This document shows positions 27,708 to 35,745 of a stretch of 64,000 bases of DNA, piece by piece. Numbering within the stretch: position 1 is the stretch's first letter; each line of letters starts with the position of its first letter. The notes below the pieces were generated by a model. That model saw only the letters and a program-made list of their open reading frames with translations, did no database searches and had not been told where the DNA came from. This DNA comes from Olsenella sp. An293 (GTDB lineage: Bacteria > Actinomycetota > Coriobacteriia > Coriobacteriales > Atopobiaceae). Both the position numbers and the translations under genes were made by a program. The DNA lies in NCBI RefSeq assembly GCF_002159495.1, contig NZ_NFIT01000001.1:62001-126000 (forward strand), written 5' to 3'.

Positions 27708-28453
27708 AGCGACACCTCCATGACGTTGTCGAAGCTCCGATACTCGGCGGGGACGTCCCCGCAGGTGACGATCGTGGCGTCGCAGAAGTCCGCGAACGTG
27801 ACGAGGCTCGTGCGGCCGAGCTTGGAGGCGTCGGCGAGCACGTAGCGCCGCGTGGCGCGCGCCATCGACGCCCGCTTGACCATGGCCTCGTTGGGCTCGG
27901 GCGTGGTGAGACCCGCCTCCGGCGTGATGCCGTTGGAGCCCCAGAACCCCAGCGTGAAGTGGAGGCGCGAGAGGGCGTCGAGGGCGCCGGGACCCACGAG
28001 CGCCTCGGTCGCGCTCTTGAGCTCGCCGCCGAGCACCGTCACCGAGAGCCCGCGGGCCGCCAGGCGGATGGCGTGGGAGACCGAGTCGGTCACGTAGCCC
28101 GCGCGCGTGGGCGGCAGCAGATCGAGCAGGATCTCCGTGGTGGAGCCGGCGTCGAGGTAGACGAAATCATCGGGTCCCACGAGCGAGGCGGCGTGCGCGC
28201 AGATGGCGCGCTTCTCCTCGTCGTGCAGGCCGTGGCGCTCCCCCAATGTGAGGTCGCGCGTGAGATGCGCCGACTCGCGGGTGGTGGCGCCGCCGTGGAC
28301 CTTGACAAGCTGGTGCGCCTGGTCGAGCTTGTCGAGGTCGCGGCGGATGGTGGACTCGGAGGTCTCGAGCGCGGCGGCGAGCTCCGGCACGGTGACGGTC
28401 CCGCGCAGGCGCACCATCTCGACGATGCGCGCGTGGCGCTCTGCGGTCAGCAT
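27704..28453 (-). CDS. DeoR-family transcriptional regulator
   Basis: A 249-residue repressor with an N-terminal winged helix (RHARIVEMVRLRGTVTVPELAAAL ... SESTIRRDLDKL; quoted in part) and a C-terminal sugar-phosphate-sensing domain (YLDAGSTTEILLDLL, VLGGELKSAT, and ADASKLGRTS). Such proteins sense phosphorylated sugars, here possibly the substrate or product of the adjacent kinase. The ATG has GAGGAGGCG upstream. It overlaps the kinase gene by 4 bases and follows the oxidoreductase by 5. The phased TGCGCA repeats at 29581-29686, upstream of the operon, are its most likely operator. Confidence 0.92.
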   Translation of the reverse strand: MLTAERHARIVEMVRLRGTVTVPELAAALETSESTIRRDLDKLDQAHQLVKVHGGATTRESAHLTRDLTLGERHGLHDEEKRAICAHAASLVGPDDFVYLDAGSTTEILLDLLPPTRAGYVTDSVSHAIRLAARGLSVTVLGGELKSATEALVGPGALDALSRLHFTLGFWGSNGITPEAGLTTPEPNEAMVKRASMARATRRYVLADASKLGRTSLVTFADFCDATIVTCGDVPAEYRSFDNVMEVSL

Positions 28454-28458
28454 GGGGC

Positions 28459-29541
28459 TCACGCCTCCTCGGGGTAGGTGACGCCCCAGGAGCGGCGCAC
28501 GTCGGTCATGAGGCGCATGACGTCGGAGGCGGTGTCGATGAGGCCCGCGGCCCGGGCGTCGCCGGCGACGGCGCGCTCGAGGTCGGCCATCTCGTAGCAG
28601 AGCGCGTAGCCCTCGACGCCGGCGGACACGGTCTCGCGGCGGCCGTCTGCGGTCCACACGATCTGGGCGGTGTCGGCGCGCGGGTACTCCATGATCTCGA
28701 CGTAGCACTTGTCGAAGCTGAGCACGGCGCGCTTGGGCTGCTTGGAGTGGAGCGTGAGCGAGACCACGCCGATCTGGCCCTCCTGGTTGCGGCAGACGAT
28801 GCCGCCCGCCACGTCCACGCCCGTCTCGCAGAGGTTGCCGAGCGAGAGCACCTCGGTGGGCTGGCTCTCCATGAAGAGGCGCATGATGCTGAGCGCATAG
28901 ACGCCGATGTCGAGCATCGCGCCGCCGGCGAGGTTGATGTTGTAGAAGCGGTTGGTGAGGTCGCCGTACTCCTTAAAGGAGCCAAAGTTGACCTGCGCGA
29001 GGTTCATGCGACCGAACTCGCCGGCGTCCGCGCGACGGCGTAGCTCCCGGTAGAGCGGCATGTGCAGGATCGTGGTGGCGTCCATCAGCACGACGCCCGC
29101 GGCGGCCGCGAGGGCGCGGGCCTCGTCGAGCTCCTCGGAGTTGAGGGTGATGGACTTTTCGCAGAGCACGTGCTTGCCCGCGGCGAGCGCTCCGCGCAGG
29201 TAGGTGATGTGCGTGTTGTGCGGGGTGGTGATGTAGACGGCGTCGACCTCGGGGTCGGCGTAGAGCTCCTCGAAGGAGTCGTAGACCTTCTCGACGTGGT
29301 GCTTCTCGGCAAAGGCGACTGCCTTCTCGCGAGTGCGGTTGGCGACGCCGTGCAGGCGGCGGCCGGCGAGCGCGAGCGAGGTCGCCATCTGGCTGGCGAT
29401 GACGCCGCAGCCGATGACCGCCCAGCGGAGCTGCGGTGCGGCGAAGACATCGTCGGGGAACGGGCGGTTCTCGATGGCCTCGAAGGCGGCGGCTGCAGCG
29501 GCCGCGGAGTCGAGCGGGGCGTTCTTCTCGGTATCTGACAT
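28459..29541 (-). CDS. Gfo/Idh/MocA-family oxidoreductase
   Basis: A 360-residue NAD(P)-dependent sugar or cyclitol dehydrogenase-like protein. The Rossmann start WAVIGCGVIASQM lies at residue about 40 after an Ala-rich leader. The catalytic motif is CEKSIT, where most relatives have EKP: the Lys is kept and Pro is replaced by Ser, as in dihydrodiol-dehydrogenase-like members. GGAMLDIGVYALS is the substrate-domain motif. Its substrate is unknown. First gene of an operon with DeoR and the PfkB kinase, next to sialic acid genes; a role in modified sialic or other sugar metabolism is possible but unproven. Confidence 0.85.
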   Translation of the reverse strand: MSDTEKNAPLDSAAAAAAAFEAIENRPFPDDVFAAPQLRWAVIGCGVIASQMATSLALAGRRLHGVANRTREKAVAFAEKHHVEKVYDSFEELYADPEVDAVYITTPHNTHITYLRGALAAGKHVLCEKSITLNSEELDEARALAAAAGVVLMDATTILHMPLYRELRRRADAGEFGRMNLAQVNFGSFKEYGDLTNRFYNINLAGGAMLDIGVYALSIMRLFMESQPTEVLSLGNLCETGVDVAGGIVCRNQEGQIGVVSLTLHSKQPKRAVLSFDKCYVEIMEYPRADTAQIVWTADGRRETVSAGVEGYALCYEMADLERAVAGDARAAGLIDTASDVMRLMTDVRRSWGVTYPEEA

Positions 29542-29580
29542 GGGTCCTCCCTCTCTGGGCTTCTGGGCTGATTTCATTTT

Positions 29581-29686
29581 CGCGCAACTTCAGTCATGTT
29601 TGCGCATCTTTGCGCATTATAACGGAAAACGGTAGGATATCACGCGTAAGCGCTCATTTCTGCGCAGTTTTGCGCATGTTCGCGCA
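29581..29686. promoter_or_regulatory. Phased TGCGCA operator array upstream of the Gfo/Idh-DeoR operon
   Basis: Six hexamers, TGCGCA at 29601, 29611, 29661 and 29671 and CGCGCA at 29581 and 29681, all start at positions one more than a multiple of ten, so all lie on the same face of the helix. Two clusters (29581-29616 and 29661-29686) flank a minus-strand TATAAT (29617-29622), a likely -10 box for the oxidoreductase gene at 29541. No good -35 is seen. DeoR-family repressors often bind short direct repeats with this spacing. Confidence 0.6.
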
Positions 29687-29756
29687 GATTCATGCGGCTA
29701 TGATCGTGACCTTGTCGATAAGAACGCTGAGCGGACGCTCGTACGTTTGTGAGAGG

Positions 29757-29998
29757 GTGCGGCGTCCGGACGGTTCTGGGTGGGAAAGCGTCCGGAATCC
29801 GCATGTCCCTGAGAAGGGTGCGGCGTCCGGACGGTTTGTCGAGAAGAACCGTCCGGAACGCGCACCCAGAGAGGAAGGATGCGGCGTGTGGACGGTTCAC
29901 AGGGCAAAACCGTCCACACGCCGCTCGCTCTTCTCAACCCAAAGAAAACGTGCCGGTTCCGGACGGTCTGAGGCTGAAAACCGTCCGGAATCGGCACG
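29757..29998. repeat. Array of four related hairpins, mostly 61-bp period
   Basis: This gene-free stretch (29542-30029) holds four hairpin units starting at 29757, 29818, 29879 and 29950. Each has a 17-20 bp stem carrying the core GGACGGT/ACCGTCC and a 10-12 base loop. Units 1, 2 and 4 carry TCCGGACGG; unit 3 has TGTGGACGG with the matching change CCGTCCACA on the other arm, making a perfect 17-bp stem (29881-29897/29908-29924). Compensatory changes show that pairing is conserved. No protein-coding signal is credible here. Confidence 0.8.
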
Positions 29999-30029
29999 AA
30001 CCGGTCACGCGCCGGCGAGAAGGACGCCC

Positions 30030-30716
30030 CTACTCGATCGCGGCCTTGAACCACTTGGTGAGGGAGGTGGGGTGCGTGATGCCCGTGCCCACGACCACGG
30101 CCCAGGCGCCGGCGTCAATGGCGGTCTTGCCGTCGGCGGGCGTGTGGACGTGACCCTCGCAGATGATCGGGTAGTCGGGGAACTCCGAGGTGGCCTGCCT
30201 GAGCAGCGGCACGTCGGGGCCGTCGTCCATCGTGGTGTCGATGGCGGCCTTGTTGTGGGAGAGCGTGGTGGAGACGAGGTCGCAGCCGCAGGCCACGGCG
30301 TTGCGGATGTCGTCGATGGTCATGCAGTCGGCCATGATGAGGACGTCGGACTGCTCGCGGATGGCCTTGACGGTCTCCTCGAAGGTGCGCCCGTCCGGGC
30401 GCGGGCGGTCGGTGGCGTCGAGGGCCACCACGTCGGCGCCGGCGTTGACGCAGGCCATCGCGTGACGCAGGGTCGGGGTGATGTAGACGCCCTCGTGACC
30501 CTCCTTCCACAGGCCGATCACGGGGATCTCGACGCGACCCTTGATGGCGGCGATGTCGGAGAGGCCCTGGCAGCGGATGGCGGCGGCGCCGCCGAGCTCG
30601 CAGGCGCGGGCCATCTGGGCCATGGTCTCGGGGTGGCGCAGCGGCTCGCCGGGATAGGCCTGGACGGAGACGATGAGCTTGCCCTTGAGGGACTGGACGA
30701 GCGGTGAGATGGGCAT
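30030..30716 (-). CDS. nanE: N-acylglucosamine-6-phosphate 2-epimerase NanE
   Basis: A 228-residue TIM-barrel enzyme that converts N-acetylmannosamine 6-phosphate to N-acetylglucosamine 6-phosphate in sialic acid breakdown. Visible: KGKLIVSVQAYPGEPL, RCQGLSDI, GLWKEGHEGVYITP with the catalytic Lys, VALDATDRPRPDG, IMADCMTIDD and the C-terminal GTGITHPTSLTKWF. Full length. The ATG has TAAGGAGG upstream. It lies 127 bases after the nanK stop, separated by a large inverted repeat. Confidence 0.94.
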   Translation of the reverse strand: MPISPLVQSLKGKLIVSVQAYPGEPLRHPETMAQMARACELGGAAAIRCQGLSDIAAIKGRVEIPVIGLWKEGHEGVYITPTLRHAMACVNAGADVVALDATDRPRPDGRTFEETVKAIREQSDVLIMADCMTIDDIRNAVACGCDLVSTTLSHNKAAIDTTMDDGPDVPLLRQATSEFPDYPIICEGHVHTPADGKTAIDAGAWAVVVGTGITHPTSLTKWFKAAIE

Positions 30717-30729
30717 GGTTCCTCCTTAG

Positions 30730-30834
30730 GATGTGACAATTAGGACAGGTTACATTGTCACATCGTCAAACGCTGCTCGATTCCGGGCCCCTGGAGGGGG
30801 ATGTGACAATTAAACCTGTCCTAATTGTCACATC
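30730..30834. repeat. 105-bp inverted-repeat element between nanK and nanE
   Basis: A perfect 22-bp inverted repeat (30730-30751 and 30813-30834, beginning GATGTGACAATTAGG) bounds the element, and each end also contains its own smaller dyad ending ATTGTCACATC (30754-30764) or starting GATGTGACAATTA (30800-30812). It has the architecture of a small non-autonomous element and lies in the ribosome-binding-site-proximal leader of nanE. Confidence 0.75.
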
Positions 30835-30843
30835 CCCCGGGGG

Positions 30844-31809
30844 TTAGTCGGAGACCTCCGCGTAGCCGGAGGCCACGAAGTTCTCGGCCGCGCCGATCAG
30901 CGGCGCGTCGCCGCCGAGCTCGCCGCCCACGATGGGCGTGGTGGCGACGGGCGGCATGGCCTGGCCCTTGAAGGCCTCGGCCATGGCGTCGGACCAGTCC
31001 GGGCCGCACTGGGCCACGGAGCCCGAGAGGATCACGACGTCCGGGTCGAGCATGTTGCACATGCTGCCGAGCACCTCGCCGAGGGCGCGGCCCGCACGGG
31101 CCTCGGCCGCCTTGGCGTTGGCGTCGCCCGCGGCGGCGCGGCGGTCGATCTCGGCACCGTCGATCGGCGTGCCGTCGGGCAGGGTCTCGTCCCCGCCCAG
31201 GCGCACGTACTCGCGGATGATGCCGGGGCCTGCCGCGATGGGCTCGAGGTGGCCGGTCGCGCCACAGGAGCAGGGCACGTCGGCGGCCGCGGGGCAGCAG
31301 ACGTGGCCGATGTGGCCGGCCTCGTCGTGCGCGCCGAGCATGATCTTGCCGTACTCGACGAAGGCGCCGCCGATACCGGTGCCCACGGCGGCCACCAGGC
31401 AGCTCTTCTTGTCGCGGCCGCCACCCCAGCGGGCCTCGCCGAGGGCGTGGGCGTGGACGTCGTTCAGGACGCGGCAGGGCAGGCCCGTGGCCGCGGTGAC
31501 CTCGGCGCCCAGGCGGGTGCCGCCCCAGCCGGGCATGAGCTCGTTGGCGAAGGTGATGTCGCCGTTTCTGGGGTTGACCACGCCTGCGGAGGAGATGCCC
31601 ACGCCCACGGGCTTCTCGTCCGCGCGCTCGATAGCGGACTTGACCTGCTCAAGCACGGTGGCGAGCACGTGGGCGCCGCCCTCCATGGCCTCGGTGGGAA
31701 CCTTCTGGACCTTCTCGATGACCGGCGCCTCACCGCCGAGGGTCACCAGCCCGCACGCGATCTTGGTGCCGCCGATGTCGACGGCGACGATGGTCTGGGT
31801 CTCAGCCAT
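30844..31809 (-). CDS. nanK: ROK-family sugar kinase, probable N-acetylmannosamine kinase
   Basis: A 321-residue ROK kinase: ATP loop VDIGGTKIACG at the N-terminus, catalytic Asp in RVLNDVHAHALGEARWG, GTGIGGAFVEYG, and the zinc motif region GHIGHVCC...PCSCGATGHLE. The usual zinc signature is CxCGxxGCxE; here the third Cys is His, which can still bind zinc. Position between nanA (10 bases) and nanE argues for N-acetylmannosamine; on sequence alone it could be a glucokinase. The ATG has GGGAGG upstream. Confidence 0.85.
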   Translation of the reverse strand: MAETQTIVAVDIGGTKIACGLVTLGGEAPVIEKVQKVPTEAMEGGAHVLATVLEQVKSAIERADEKPVGVGISSAGVVNPRNGDITFANELMPGWGGTRLGAEVTAATGLPCRVLNDVHAHALGEARWGGGRDKKSCLVAAVGTGIGGAFVEYGKIMLGAHDEAGHIGHVCCPAAADVPCSCGATGHLEPIAAGPGIIREYVRLGGDETLPDGTPIDGAEIDRRAAAGDANAKAAEARAGRALGEVLGSMCNMLDPDVVILSGSVAQCGPDWSDAMAEAFKGQAMPPVATTPIVGGELGGDAPLIGAAENFVASGYAEVSD

Positions 31810-31819
31810 GGGAACCTCC

Positions 31820-32740
31820 CTAGAGAAGCCCGTTGTCGACGAGGACCTTCTTGATGGCCTCGACGTTGGCGCCCTCGAGGGCCTTGACCGGGCGCGGCAT
31901 GGTGTTGGAGTCAAAGATGCCGAGCAGCATGAGGGCGGTCTTGAAGGCGCCCACGCCGCCCGCGTAGCCCTGGACGCCGGTCGTGACGTCAAAGATGTGG
32001 GAGATCTCGTTGACGCGGTCCTGCTCCTTCTTGACCGTGGCCCAGTCGCCGGCCTCGGCGGCCTTCCACATGCGGACGTAGCCGCCCGGTTCGACGTTGG
32101 CAAGGCCCGGGACCGAACCGTCCGCGCCGGAGAGGTACGCGCCGTCGACCACGATCTCGTGGCCGGTGAGCAGGGACAGCGGATGCCCCGCCTTCTCGTT
32201 CTCCTGGCAGAGGTAGCGGAAGGAGATGTCGTCGCCGGAGGAGTCCTTGACGCCGGCGAGCACGCCCTCGCGGCCGAGCTTGACGAGCAGCGGCCACGGG
32301 AGCTTGGTGTGGACGCAGACCGGGATGTCGTAGGCAAAGATCGGCAGGTCGAGCTCCTCGTGCAGGATGCGGAAGTGCTCCTCGACCTCGGTCATGCCGC
32401 CGAGGGCGTAGAAGGGCGCGGTGGCGACGAGCGCGTCGGCGCCGAGCTCCTGGGCGACCTTGCCGTGCTCGAGCACGCGCTCGGTCTCGGTGTCGATGAT
32501 GCCCACCAGGACGGGCACGCGGTGGTCGACGATGCGGATGGCCTCGGTGATGATCTGGCGTCGGCGCTCGTCGGTGGAGAAGACGACCTCGCCGGAGGAG
32601 CCGAGGAAGAACAGGCCGTCGACGCCGGCGTCGATCATGTAGTTGATGAGGCGCTCGAAGGACGGGACGTCGAGCTCGTGGTCGGGCGTGTCGGGGACGA
32701 CGACGGGCGGGACGACGCCTCTGATCTTGAAGTCTGCCAT
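31820..32740 (-). CDS. nanA: N-acetylneuraminate lyase (DapA/NanA family)
   Basis: A 306-residue class I aldolase that splits N-acetylneuraminate to pyruvate and N-acetylmannosamine. Features are GSSGE (pyruvate carboxylate loop), the Tyr in FAYDIPV and the Schiff-base Lys in GVKDSSGD. The family also contains dihydrodipicolinate synthase and other aldolases; NanE and NanK next door support NanA. The ATG has AGAAAGGA upstream. A strong terminator 105 bases upstream separates it from the transporter genes, so nanA-nanK-nanE probably has its own promoter. Confidence 0.86.
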   Translation of the reverse strand: MADFKIRGVVPPVVVPDTPDHELDVPSFERLINYMIDAGVDGLFFLGSSGEVVFSTDERRRQIITEAIRIVDHRVPVLVGIIDTETERVLEHGKVAQELGADALVATAPFYALGGMTEVEEHFRILHEELDLPIFAYDIPVCVHTKLPWPLLVKLGREGVLAGVKDSSGDDISFRYLCQENEKAGHPLSLLTGHEIVVDGAYLSGADGSVPGLANVEPGGYVRMWKAAEAGDWATVKKEQDRVNEISHIFDVTTGVQGYAGGVGAFKTALMLLGIFDSNTMPRPVKALEGANVEAIKKVLVDNGLL

Positions 32741-32846
32741 GCTGATCCTTTCTCGTGAGCGGCGGGGGGATACCGCCGAGCGATGGATGGAGCACTCAGA
32801 TGCTACGGCACGGAGGGCGAGAAGAACGCGCCGCCGGCCGATTTCG

Positions 32847-32876
32847 AAAAGCGGGCGCGCCCGGAGGCGCGCCCGC
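32847..32876 (-). terminator. Terminator of the sialic acid transporter operon
   Basis: Minus strand GCGGGCGCGCCTCCGGGCGCGCCCGC followed by TTTTCG, 17 bases after the stop of the last transporter gene. Confidence 0.88.
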
Positions 32877-32893
32877 ATCCGAACGGGTGTGAC

Positions 32894-33718
32894 CTACTTG
32901 CCCAGGTTGGGGTGGAGCAGCGAGGGGGCCGCGCCCAGGAGCGTCTTGGTGTAGGCGTCCTGCGGGTCCTCGAAGATCTGCTTCGCGGGGCCCTGCTCCA
33001 TGATCTGGCCGTGGTTCATGACGACGATGCGGTCGGAGATGTAGCGCTCCGTCTGGATGTCGTGGCTGATGAAGACCATGGCGAGGCCGAGCTCCTTCTT
33101 GAGGTCCGTGAGCAGGTTCAGAATCTGCGCGCGGACGGAGACGTCGAGGGCCGACGTGGGCTCGTCGGCGATGATGACGTCAGGCTGGAGGGAGAGCGCT
33201 CGCGCGATGGCGACGCGCTGGCGCTGGCCGCCGGAGAGCTGGCCGGGCAGCGCGTACATCGCCGATGACGGCAGGCCGACGATGCCGAGCAGCTCGTTGA
33301 CGCGGGCCTCGCGCTCGTCCTCGGAGCCGACCTTGTGGACGATCAGCGGGTCGAGCAGCTGGTCGTGCACGGACATGCGCGGGTTCAGGGCCGTGGCCGG
33401 GTTCTGGAACACGACGGAGACCACGCGGCCGATCTTCTTGCGGAGCTCGGCGGTGCGCTTGGTGACGTCGTCGCCCTTGAAGTAGACGTGGCCGTCGGTC
33501 GGCGACTGAAGGCCGCACATGACGTTGGCCGTGGTGGACTTGCCGCAGCCGGACTCGCCGACGATGCCGATCGTCTCGCCGGGCATGAGCTTGAGCGTCA
33601 GGCCGTTGACGGCGTGCACGAGGTTGGGGTGGAACAGCGAGCCCGTGCGGGACTTGAACGTGACCGAGATGTTGTCCAGGAAGATGATGGGCGTCTGCTC
33701 GGTGTTCTTCTCCGCCAT
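32894..33718 (-). CDS. Peptide/sialic acid-type ABC transporter ATP-binding protein (OppF/SatD-like)
   Basis: A 274-residue ABC ATPase with Walker A GESGCGKSTTAN, Q-loop FQNPATALNP, signature LSGGQRQRVAIARAL, Walker B DVIIADEPTSALD and the H-loop His in FISHDIQTE. The C-terminal HPNLGK tail resembles the OppF oligopeptide-binding (PF08352) region. The ATG directly follows the previous stop (TAGATG). It pairs with the ATPase half of the fused protein upstream to power import. Confidence 0.92.
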   Translation of the reverse strand: MAEKNTEQTPIIFLDNISVTFKSRTGSLFHPNLVHAVNGLTLKLMPGETIGIVGESGCGKSTTANVMCGLQSPTDGHVYFKGDDVTKRTAELRKKIGRVVSVVFQNPATALNPRMSVHDQLLDPLIVHKVGSEDEREARVNELLGIVGLPSSAMYALPGQLSGGQRQRVAIARALSLQPDVIIADEPTSALDVSVRAQILNLLTDLKKELGLAMVFISHDIQTERYISDRIVVMNHGQIMEQGPAKQIFEDPQDAYTKTLLGAAPSLLHPNLGK

Positions 33719-35740
33719 CTACCTCACCTCCAGACGGGAAACGAGACCGTTCTTGGCGAGCTCCTCGTCGGGGATCTCCGAGACGAGATGGTGCTCGGCG
33801 CCGGGAACGGGCTTGAGGATGGGATGGACGTCGAGTCCCACCGTCGGGTGGCTCGAGCGCGGGGCGAAGCGGTCGCCCTTGGGGAAGTCCGCGGGGCTCG
33901 GGACGGAGCCGGGGACCTGGTGCAGACGGCTGCCGTCGTGCGCCTCGATGGAGAGGACGGCGCCGAGCAGGCCCTGGGTATACTCGTGGATCGGGTTGGT
34001 GAGCAGCTCCTTGGTGGGGGCGGACTCGATGACCTGGCCGGCGTACATGACGGTGATCTCGGAGGCGACCTCGGCGACGAGCGCCAGGTCGTGGGACACG
34101 AAGATCATCGCGAAGCCGAGCTGCTTCTGAAGGTCGTTCAGGAGCTTGATGACCTGCTTCTGGACCGTCACGTCAAGGGCCGTGGTGGGCTCGTCGCAGA
34201 TCACCAGCGACGGGTTGCGCGTGAGCGCCATGGCGATGATGACGCGCTGGCACTGGCCGCCGGAGAGCTCGTGCGGGTAGGACTCGAGCGTGCGCTTGGG
34301 GTCGAGGCCGACGAGCTCGAGGAGCTCCTCGGCGCTGCGGGTGCCGCCGCGGCTCGTGAGCTGCTTCATCTGCGCGGAGATGAGCATGGAGGGGTTGAGC
34401 GAGGACAGGGAGTCCTGGTAGACCATCGCGAGCTCGTGGCCCAGCAGCTTGCGGTGCTCCTCCTTGGAGAGCTTGAGCAGGTCCTGGCCCTTGTAGAGGA
34501 TCTGGCCCTCGATGCGGGCGCTGTCGGGCAGCAGGTTCATGATGGTCTTGGTGGTGATGGACTTGCCGCAGCCGGACTCGCCGACGAGCGCCATGCACTG
34601 GCCGGGACGGACGTCGAAGGAGACGTTGTCGACCACGTGGACGTCGCCGTGGCGCGGGAAGCCGATCGAGAGGTTCTTGACCTGGAGGATCGGCTCGACC
34701 GAGTAGTCGGGCACGCGGCGGTCGGTGCGGGCGAGCTCCACCTCGCGAAGGGCCCCGAGGCGACGGGCGAGGGAGTCGGCCTGTTCCTTGTAGGCGCGGA
34801 CGGGGTCGGCGACGAGGAGGTCGGCCTCGCGACGGCTGTCGGCGTTCTCGTTGGAGACGGGCGCGGACGGGGCGGCGGCCATGGCGTCGGTCAGGCCCTC
34901 GGACAGGATGTTGAGGGCAAGGCAGGTGACCATGATCGCGATGCCCGGGAACAGGGCCTGCCACCAGCGGCCGAGCAGGACGCCGTCACGCGCGGAGGAC
35001 AGGATGTTGCCCCACGTGGGCGTGGGCTCGGCGATGCCGGCGCCGATGAAGGTCAGGGACGCCTCGAAGATGATGGCGTCGGCGACGAGGGTCACCGTGA
35101 AGACCATGATCGGAGCGATGCAGTTGCGCAGGACGTGCTTCATGAGGATCCACGGGGCGCGGGCGCCGGAGACGATGACCGCGCGGACGTAGTCCTCGCC
35201 GTACTCGGACACCACGTTGGCGCGAACGATGCGCGCGATCTGCGGCGTGTACATGAAGCCGATCGAGAAGATGATGGCCGGGACGGAGTTGCCCAGGATG
35301 AGCACCAGGATGGCCGCGAGGGCGATGCCCGGGATGGACATGATGACGTCGAGCACGCGCATGATGACCTCGGAGACGGCCTTGCGCGCGACGGCCGCGA
35401 CGGCGCCGATGATGGAGCCGAGGACGAGCGCGAACGCGGTGGCGCCGAAGCCGATCACGAGCGAGTACTGGCCGCCGTAGAGCATGCGGGAGAGGATGTC
35501 TCGGCCGGCGTTGTCCGTGCCGAAGAGGTAGGTCCCGTCGGGCGGCTGGTAGGCCTTGGTGATCTCAAGCGGGTCATGCGGGGCGATGACCGGTGCCAGG
35601 ATGGCGGACAGCGCCACGAGGACGAGAAGGACGAGCGAGATCTTGCTCGGGACGCTCATGTTCTTGAGGCCGTGGAACTTGGCGCCCTTGGACGCGGCCT
35701 TCTCGAGCTGAGCGGTCTTGTTCTCTCTGATCTTAGTCAT
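33719..35740 (-). CDS. Fused ABC permease and ATP-binding protein (SatC/SiaG-like)
   Basis: A 673-residue fusion. Residues about 30-280 are a DppC-type permease with about six helices (FGTDNAGRDILSRM and the EAA-like loop GEDYVRAVIVSGARAPWILMK, given in part). Residues about 345-600 are an OppD-type ATPase with Walker A GESGCGKSITTK, signature LSGGQCQRVIIAMAL and DEPTTALD; a further 70-residue tail carries the OppD C-terminal motif. The same permease-ATPase fusion is described for SatC and corynebacterial SiaG sialic acid systems, supporting substrate assignment. It lies between the DppB-like permease (5 bases) and the OppF-like ATPase. Confidence 0.9.
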   Translation of the reverse strand: MTKIRENKTAQLEKAASKGAKFHGLKNMSVPSKISLVLLVLVALSAILAPVIAPHDPLEITKAYQPPDGTYLFGTDNAGRDILSRMLYGGQYSLVIGFGATAFALVLGSIIGAVAAVARKAVSEVIMRVLDVIMSIPGIALAAILVLILGNSVPAIIFSIGFMYTPQIARIVRANVVSEYGEDYVRAVIVSGARAPWILMKHVLRNCIAPIMVFTVTLVADAIIFEASLTFIGAGIAEPTPTWGNILSSARDGVLLGRWWQALFPGIAIMVTCLALNILSEGLTDAMAAAPSAPVSNENADSRREADLLVADPVRAYKEQADSLARRLGALREVELARTDRRVPDYSVEPILQVKNLSIGFPRHGDVHVVDNVSFDVRPGQCMALVGESGCGKSITTKTIMNLLPDSARIEGQILYKGQDLLKLSKEEHRKLLGHELAMVYQDSLSSLNPSMLISAQMKQLTSRGGTRSAEELLELVGLDPKRTLESYPHELSGGQCQRVIIAMALTRNPSLVICDEPTTALDVTVQKQVIKLLNDLQKQLGFAMIFVSHDLALVAEVASEITVMYAGQVIESAPTKELLTNPIHEYTQGLLGAVLSIEAHDGSRLHQVPGSVPSPADFPKGDRFAPRSSHPTVGLDVHPILKPVPGAEHHLVSEIPDEELAKNGLVSRLEVR

Positions 35741-35745
35741 GGGGC

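Noticed and set aside
28459-29541. NanX/NanOx-type 2,7-anhydro-sialic acid oxidoreductase
   Set aside because: The same broad superfamily and near the nan genes, but the N-terminus and CEKSIT motif look unlike the characterised enzymes as I recall them, and it belongs to a separate DeoR operon.
26805-29541. Fructose PTS operon
   Set aside because: A FruK-like kinase and a DeoR regulator are present, but there is no PTS EIIABC or HPr gene and an oxidoreductase takes its place.
29757-29998. CRISPR array
   Set aside because: Repeats are regularly spaced, but each unit is itself a long hairpin, the 'spacers' are about 12 bases and similar to each other, and no cas gene is near.
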